Of a stretch of 25,936 nucleotides of DNA, positions 19,496-25,936 are shown piece by piece. Numbering within the stretch: the first letter of the stretch is position 1; each line of letters begins with the position of its first letter. The translations under genes were made by a program, and so were the position numbers. The stretch comes from Cerioporus squamosus (taxonomy: Eukaryota; Basidiomycota; Agaricomycetes; Polyporales; Polyporaceae): positions 1 through 25,936 of the forward strand of contig JABYQS010000384.1 in NCBI GenBank assembly GCA_022592435.1, written 5' to 3'. Under the pieces are notes generated by a model that saw nothing but the letters and a program-made list of their open reading frames with translations, was not told the origin of the DNA and did not search any database.

Positions 19496-22400
19496 ATGTA
19501 CCGGCCGCAGCCACCTCCGCGCGTCGATACTACTACCACATCAAAGCTCCCGGTGAGTCTCGCGACCACTCAGACTACCATACTTCCTCAACGCTGTCCT
19601 CATCTACCCCGCAACGTTTCCGATGCGATGCAGAGAGACCCGTCTGATTGGGTCGATGAGGAGCTCGTCTCCTATGTCAAGTCGCATTACTCGGCATCCG
19701 AGTCGCTCTCTGCGGTGGAACTTATACGAGGTAAACGTTTGACTCCTCGGACGTTGTGGTACCTCCAGACGGACCATGACGCGCTTGCAGAGTAAGTCGC
19801 TACCTCTTCGTCTTTGCGCCCCTTCTATCACCACCATCGAGCACGCTTCTCACGCTACATCCTAGACTCACGTCGGAAGAATCGCTGCACCAGTTTGTCC
19901 TCGCGCTCGCACAAAGCATCCACCCCGCTGTATCCCCTACCACACCCCGCGTAAAGCACATCCGGAGGCTGTCCGAGGACTTCGCGCACCCTCCTCCTCC
20001 GCCCACTCCTCCACCACCGTCCCCAAGCCTCCCCGAAGAGTCCGAATTGGAGGAAGACGATGACGTCGCGGAGAGTGTTATCAGCGACTGGGCCCTCGAC
20101 GGCGACAATGATGAGATCCACGAGGCGCGAGAAGCTCCGCCCGCGGACGCCACTCGCGCAGAAGACACGCGTGAGCCTGCCGATGCCCAGCATGCGGAGC
20201 CTACCACGGGCGAGAGCTCCTTGGGTTTGGATATCGGCGGTGAGCTCACCCAGTCAAGTGAGCCCGTAGAGCCCCCGCCGCAGCCAGCGCTGTCCACGAC
20301 CTCAACCGAGGAGTCGCTCATCGACTTCGAGGACGCGCCGGAGACGACTTCGCGGGCGTCACCCGAACCCTCCGTGGATGCCGCGACGGGAGCACAGCCT
20401 CCAGAGGTGGATACCGCCAGGCACGGCTCCGCAGATCCTCAGGTCGGCGAGGAGCCTGCTGCTCTCCTGCCCGCAGAACCAGAAGGCGCGTCGCTCTCTG
20501 TGAACGTGCCGGACGCTACCGAGGAGCCTCCGTCTGACACGTCGAACCGCGATGATCCTCCTCTTGCGGACGAGGGTGCGTCTGCGGGTGCTGGTCCCGA
20601 CGGCATGCCGAGAATGTTATCATTCGACGAAGATCTGGGCGATCCTTGGGCACGGCACAGCGAGAGCGAGGCCCAGGTGGAGTCTCCAGCAACTGTGGAA
20701 ACGGCAGCGCCGGAGGCAAACCGCGATGGCGAGCGGACCGACGATGAAGTCGAAGCAGCTGGCGAGCATGAGCCCCTACACTCCGGGGACCCCAACCCGC
20801 CTACGTTTCCGCCGACTTCCGCAGACCCCACCAAGCCCGCCGAGGTCGAGGTTCCTACACCCGCGCTCCTGGCCGATGAGAACAAGTCTGAGACAGGTCG
20901 GGCATTGGACGGAGACCAGGAGGAACCCGAGGCCTCTCGCGCACACTCCGACTCTCCAACCACTCAGGCGGCTTTAGTGAAAGACCCATCTATCTCGCCC
21001 TCGCCTGCTGCAGAGGCAGCCGCAGGAACCACGCAGAAGCCCGAGAACCTGGATAGATCCGCTGAGACTGACGAGCGGCCGCCATCCCCTGACAGTGTAG
21101 AGCCTGTGATTGACGGCCAACAAGACGCTCCAGAGACTCCGCAGGACGACTCGTCAGCTGCTTCGCAACCACAGGCAACGGTCCAGCCAGGGGACAATCG
21201 GACACCCACCGCCGAGGATGGGTCAACCACCCAGCAGGAGGCCTTCATCCCTCGCACTCCATCTCCTACCCCTGTTCATACCGAGAAACTCCCTGAACAA
21301 GCCCGCGAGATCGTTTCCGGCCAGGGCGACGGCGCGCGCGCTTCCGACGGTCAGCTTTCGGAGGCTCGTGGGTCGGAGTACATCGAGGAGCACAAGAAGC
21401 CGAAGATCGTCTTGTCCGCTGCCCATGATGCTGGTCAAGTTGATCATGACGCCCAATCGTTACCGGTGACGCCCTCCGTGGAGGACCCGTCTTCACCTCA
21501 GTCCAAAGGCGACGCTGAGCTCTCCAAGGAGGCGCGGAAGAAGGCGAAGAAGGAGAGGCAAGCAGCCGAAAAGGCCGAGAAAGGGAGGCTCGCAGCAGAA
21601 GCTCAAGCTAGAGCGAAGGCTGAGGCCGCCGCGAGCGCGGCCGAGGAAGCGAGAGTTGCTGCAGAGCGGAAGGCCCAGCGCGAGGCAGCTCAGGTAGCTT
21701 CTGGGGGTGCGTCAGGAAAGAAGGGGAAATCCGGAGGGCGGCAGCGGCAGCGGCAGAAGACAGACGGCAAGACCGAGACGGAGGCCGAACACACAGTCGT
21801 GGAGGTGGGCGGAGGCGCGAGTGGAGTGGATGCGTCGGGGAAGGACGATGCAGATCCGGCTGGACGTGGTGCTGAGACTACCGCGCACGCCTCGGAGAAC
21901 CGCGAGTCACAGGTTCAACCGTCCAGCGATAGACCTGGGCACACGGCGGGCTCACCGGCAAAGGATAGGAAGGAGGTCAACGATGGACACGTCAAGCCGT
22001 CTCCACAACCAGGTCCTCCTACGCAAGATCCGCCACTCTCAGAGGCAACCCATTCCGTGTCGACCCCTGACCCTCCTGCTTCGCCGACCGTCATGCTCGC
22101 TAATGGCGACGAGATGCTTGTGGTTGTGAAGGACGCTGGAGGAGCGGATACTGAGGAGACACCCCCATTTGTCTTCAACTCTGCCATCGGAGGACCTCCC
22201 ACGCACTCTGCCCCCCAATCGCTCACGCACTCTGCCCCACTTGACGTTCAGTCAGCGAAGCTTCATGAAACTCCTGACCGCCCGCGCTCTTCACCTTTGC
22301 CGGCGCATGAACCTCAGGCGGGATTGCGAGTGAACACTGCATTCCCAGCTCTGTATGAGCAACGACGCGTGCGCGACTCGTCGTCGGCTCACCAGACGCA

Positions 22401-23445
22401 TACGGCATCGCCCTCCACGCCGAGAAGCTCAGGGTTGGCTTTTGGCTCCAGCAACCTGGCGAAGTCCCGCAGGGGTGGTCTCTTCTCCTCATTCTCTGCA
22501 GTGACAAACTACGCTAGCTCGTTTCTGGGCGACTCAGGTGGCTCGAGTCGCAATTCCTCGCAAGAGCGAGAGGCTCCAAAGACTTTATCCTCCATGCGCT
22601 CTCTCCCTACATCTGTTCGGAGCGTAGAGAGGCAGCAGTCCCCCGTCGCCAGATTCGGCGATATAGCGCATGCGCACGTTCCTGATCCGGAGCCTCTGCC
22701 AGTGTCGCCCTCGCCTAGCGCGACCGTCCGACCACCGTCATTCAAGGAGGCGACGACCGAAACTCCAACGGCTCCAACTGATTCCCCGGAAACGGGTGAG
22801 AGAACGGTTGCAGACGGCATCTCCGAGGCAATGGGCGGCAGCTGTCTTGTGTCGCATGAGGGCTCCGCTGATGCACAACAGGCTTCCGGCGCGCAGACTC
22901 AGCGCGCGGATCGCGCTCAGGGCTTTGACAACGAGTCCAGAGACATCGTCAAGACGGACTTGGACTCAGTTGCCGCCGGCGAGCAGGGGGTGCACGGCGT
23001 TACAGAGGTCGCTGGCGACGCCTCCGCTGAGCATGACCGCGATCAGGAAGAAGACGAGAACGAGCCACTGTCCAACTGGGTGCAGGTCATCAAGGACCGC
23101 AACGCGGCAATCGCTGCCCGGTCAGACGAGGGGTCCGATGCCGAAGACTCCGGAGTCGAGAAGCTTCCTTCGAGTCCTCGGAGAAACAAGAAGCCTCATC
23201 TGCCCATACGTGTACACCAGCTTGCAGGCTCGGATGGAGACCAGAGCTCGCCGTCGACACCCACCACAACCGACGCGTATGAGAACGAATCCAACGATGT
23301 ACGTCCTCGTGTGCATATCTTCTTGAACAGTTTACTGACCGCTGTGTTGCAGCCTGATAACTCGACCACCTCAACGACCGTCTCACCAGGACATAGCAGG
23401 AGGCAAAGGCGGAAGGGTGGCCAGAAGAAAAGTCCGAACGCATGA
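19496..23445 (+). CDS. Very large, mostly disordered acidic protein of unknown function
   Basis: The model uses exons 19496-19791, 19866-23298 and 23353-23445 (1273 residues). A further 81-nt intron at 19553-19633 (GTGAGT...TGCAG) is possible; it is frame-neutral, and its removal would give 1246 residues. The ATG at 19496 has a good context (CCGCCATGT), but an in-frame ATG at 19463 also exists. The only region that looks folded is near the N-terminus, about residues 45-150 (DWVDEELVSYVKSHYSASES, LTPRTLWYLQTDHDAL, LHQFVLALAQSIHP). The rest is low-complexity Pro/Glu/Ser/Thr/Ala sequence, interrupted by a Lys/Ala/Glu coiled-coil or single helix at about 650-712 and a short NWVQVIKDRNAAIAAR motif near the C-terminus, followed by a basic tail (RRQRRKGGQKK). 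I do not recognise a family. A scaffold or chromatin/RNA role would be speculation. Confidence 0.72.
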
Positions 23446-23917
23446 TTGTTCCTCTGCTGTCACATTGTATCCATTGGTATGTCTGAACAATTATCGGTTA
23501 TGATGTAGCTTTTGTGGTTTCCATGTCCATGTACTATCACGATATTGATACCCCATGTACTCTACTATACTCTACCCACGGTATGCATGCAACTTCGAAC
23601 TCTCTGTCGTGCGAGGCCATCCTCATGCAGCATACTCCAGTGGGGATCGAGACGATTAGTCGGAGTGGTACATAACAACCGAGGTGCGAGAGCCAACGAG
23701 CATCACCGGTCTATCGTCATCCTCTGATCATTTGTGACCGTCGCGAATTCTATCACTTCGACTACGCAGGTATGTAAGATTGGGCCTCAACTACAAGTGC
23801 ACATGAGAGAGAAAGGATCGGCGTGCATCAGCTAGCCATCGTACTGTACATACAGATACCCGATCATTATTCAACTCATGGACATTACTCTCGACAGCTG
23901 GAAGAAGAATCGTCCCC
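23446..23917. other. Convergent intergenic region
   Basis: These 472 bp hold the 3' flanks of the disordered-protein gene and the oxalate decarboxylase gene. Nothing else is supported. Confidence 0.4.
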
Positions 23918-25936
23918 CTACTGCGGCCCAACGACTACTGCCTTGGTCTTGAAATTATTCGTCAACTTGTCGAGAACGTCTTGAGGAAGGTCTAGATGCT
24001 TCTGTACCAGCTCTGGCGGCGTCAAAGCCAGCCACTGCAAATGACACGACGCTTGTGAGCTGGATATGGGAGGGAGCGACGCTCGGAAGCTTACCTGGCT
24101 CAACTGACATCCTGCACGCGATCTACGACATGTCTCGTCAATCAAATCAGATCGTGCCGTACGGCGTTGTTCATTCGTACCCGAGTAAAGATCTCCAAGA
24201 AGTGCAAAGTCGTGTTGCCGTATTCTCCACGTAGTGACCTAGAGACTGTCGGCATTTCGTCGCGACTCCAACCATGGACGTTCACTCACCCATTGATGCC
24301 GGGACGAATCCAACGTCTCCGGCCTACGGTAAGACCGCATTTAGTTCTTGCACGTAGCCAATGCTAGCGAGAACAAACAACCGTACCTGGTAGTCAAAGG
24401 TTCGCACGGAATTGGTTCCTCCGTGGATCGTGACACGGCCTTGACCGCTGCTGTATTGCGGGATAATCCTTGTCAGCGAGATCTATCTAGGCACTGACGA
24501 TGGCACCCACATGAAATAGCTCCATTCGTCTTGAGTGGGATGCCACTGCGAAGCGTGAGCGAGAAGTCCACGTGCTTGTGGACATACTTACATGGAGTTC
24601 CCTGGCATGCGGTGTTAGAGCGGCGTTAGTGAAAGAGGCCTATAAATTACCGACGAACCTCATTGCACCGGGCTCAACTGTCACCTCTGCCGCAGAGATC
24701 TCTGTGGACGCCTTGAAAGTGGTCGAGTCCACTGCCTTGAATGTGCCCCCTGAAAATTGGGTAGGTTTGACTTGCGACCAGGCGAACGTCCACGGGTCCG
24801 GGATCTTCCCTTGAGGGCTGTTCGGGGGTTGCTCGTTATGCGGCGGCGGGGCTAGAAGGCGTACAATCAGTATTAGCCCCGCGAATGTTCAGCGAGAGGG
24901 TATTCTTGGCCACGCACTGCTTGGGAATATGTAGATCTGCTCGTCGACGAGGTGATCGAACGCCGAGATGCTGGCCTGGAAGTTCTTCGCTATGACTTCC
25001 TTGGGAACATGGGCGAGCCAATCGGTGAGCTGCGAGAGATCTGGCATCAGGATTTGGAGAATACAACACTGGTTCCTAAGAGGGACTTGCCAAGAACGTC
25101 GAATCTTCGCTGAATGAGCCGTCAGGAAACACCTACATGGACACACAATTAGCCTTGACACGCGACATATGCGGGTGTAGGAAGCTCACGAGGATGAACT
25201 CTGCACCGTCGGGGCTGGCATCGGTGGCTTGTAAGCTGTGAGGCATGCCGGCAGGGAAGAACCATAGGTCGCCCGGATTCTACAGGTGGACAAGGTGATG
25301 AGGTTCTTGTGCTCGAAGTCCACTAATAGTAGTGCTTACCACAACCCCGATGAAGTTCTGTCCGTCGGCGTTAACTGCAGTAATTTGGACCTGGCCCTAC
25401 GCAAGCATATTAGTGCCGACGATCTCGACTAGTGATACAAAGATAATTACCTTCACGATGAAAGTCCACTTCATGTCCGTACGTCAGCACAGATGCAACA
25501 TGCAATGAAGCATAGCGTATGAAGTATACCTCAGATGTCTTGTGCCAGTGGAGCTCCCTGTTTGCTATTGTGAGCACAGCGCTCGAGACACGCGGGAAGA
25601 AAGTAGCGATGATCTGCTACTCACCGAATAGCGCCACGCTCAAGGCGCATGGTTTACGCCAGCCATCGCTGCAACGTGGTTCATCCTACAATCCACACTT
25701 GCGTAGGAAGGCACGACTCACATTTGGCGATTGGCATTGCATTCACTGCACATCGTGAGCGCCGTGCGACTCAATAGAGAAAACAATGCAGTACCATTCT
25801 GTTCGCGAGCCCATCCGCCAGTTAGCAGACGGTTGTGGCTCAGGCTGAAAGGCCACTTCGCATTCATGCTGCATCCACGACTCAGCATCGACCCCAAGGA
25901 GAGGTAAGCAGACCGTACAATTCCCCGTGGTCAGTG
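23918..25936 (-). pseudogene. Bicupin oxalate decarboxylase, 5'-truncated by the window and interrupted by apparent frameshifts
   Basis: Eighteen exons are visible, from 25919-25936 (cut by the window edge) down to 23918-24034, with introns of about 46-63 nt. The first cupin has RELHWHKTSEW and, later, PAGMPHSLQ; the second has RELHWHPTQDEW and MGHYVEN, so both sets of His/Glu manganese ligands are present. FSEDSTFL is the lid over the first site, and its Glu marks decarboxylases (oxalate to formate plus CO2) rather than oxidases. In wood-decay fungi these enzymes control extracellular or periplasmic oxalate. Three single-base changes break the frame: an extra base at 25651-25652 between GVN and MRLERGAI, a missing base near 24218-24219 after YVEN, and a missing base near 24102-24103 in DVSLSQ; the 24122 exon border may lack a fourth. 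One intron (25030-25090) has a GC donor. Either this copy is decaying or the local sequence contains errors; the family call itself is secure. Confidence 0.85.

Noticed and set aside
1..25936. CRISPR array, toxin system, biosynthetic gene cluster or viral insertion
   Set aside because: No spaced direct repeats and no signature enzymes were seen; the gene set is ordinary fungal with scattered functions.

Overview
The window looks like nuclear DNA from a filamentous basidiomycete, most likely a wood- or litter-decaying agaricomycete. The evidence is dense short introns (most 46-75 nt, GT-AG, often with a CTNA(C)-like branch site), very short exons, and a gene set containing a bicupin oxalate decarboxylase and a tannase-family feruloyl esterase. 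The species cannot be named from this sequence alone. No bacterial, viral or organellar signal was seen. I did not find a CRISPR array, tRNA, rRNA, biosynthetic cluster or defence system.

Layout. (1) 269-1480 (+): acidic/basic nuclear-type protein with a U1-like C2H2 zinc finger. (2) 1651-3414 (-): ten-exon protein kinase of the STK16/Env7 type. (3) 3756-5863 (+): C3HC zinc-finger/Rsm1 protein (NIPA/ZC3HC1 family), divergent from the kinase across a 341-bp shared promoter region. (4) About 6108-6895 (-): broken relic of a cAMP-dependent protein kinase regulatory subunit, followed by about 1.1 kb with no supported gene. (5) 8039-9553 (+): Bsd2/NDFIP-type membrane adaptor with a PPxY motif. (6) 10004-12396 (-): secreted tannase/feruloyl esterase in 13 exons, including inferred exons of 13 and 4 nt. 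(7) 12397-14450: about 2 kb with no confident gene but regularly spaced splice-like signals on the minus strand. (8) 14454-14877: a 424-bp MITE-like element, not a host gene, with near-perfect 27-bp terminal inverted repeats and a possible ATT target-site duplication; it ends 39 bp before the start codon of (9), an ABHD11-like mitochondrial alpha/beta hydrolase (14917-16261, +). (10) 16414-17970 (-): Pro/Ser-rich protein of unknown function. (11) 19496-23445 (+): very large, mostly disordered protein of unknown function. (12) 23918 to the window end (-): oxalate decarboxylase lacking its 5' end and carrying several apparent frameshifts.

Most genes appear to be unrelated housekeeping or signalling loci; there is no operon-like logic. 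The kinase and Bsd2-like genes suggest endomembrane signalling and sorting, and the esterase and oxalate decarboxylase fit lignocellulose decay chemistry. The most useful observations concern gene structure and decay: a 4-nt microexon that restores the conserved His-Cys of the esterase, a MITE-like insertion next to a start codon, a PKA regulatory-subunit relic, and an oxalate decarboxylase broken by single-base indels. All exon boundaries were derived by eye from splice sites, reading frame and remembered family motifs; no alignment or search was run.
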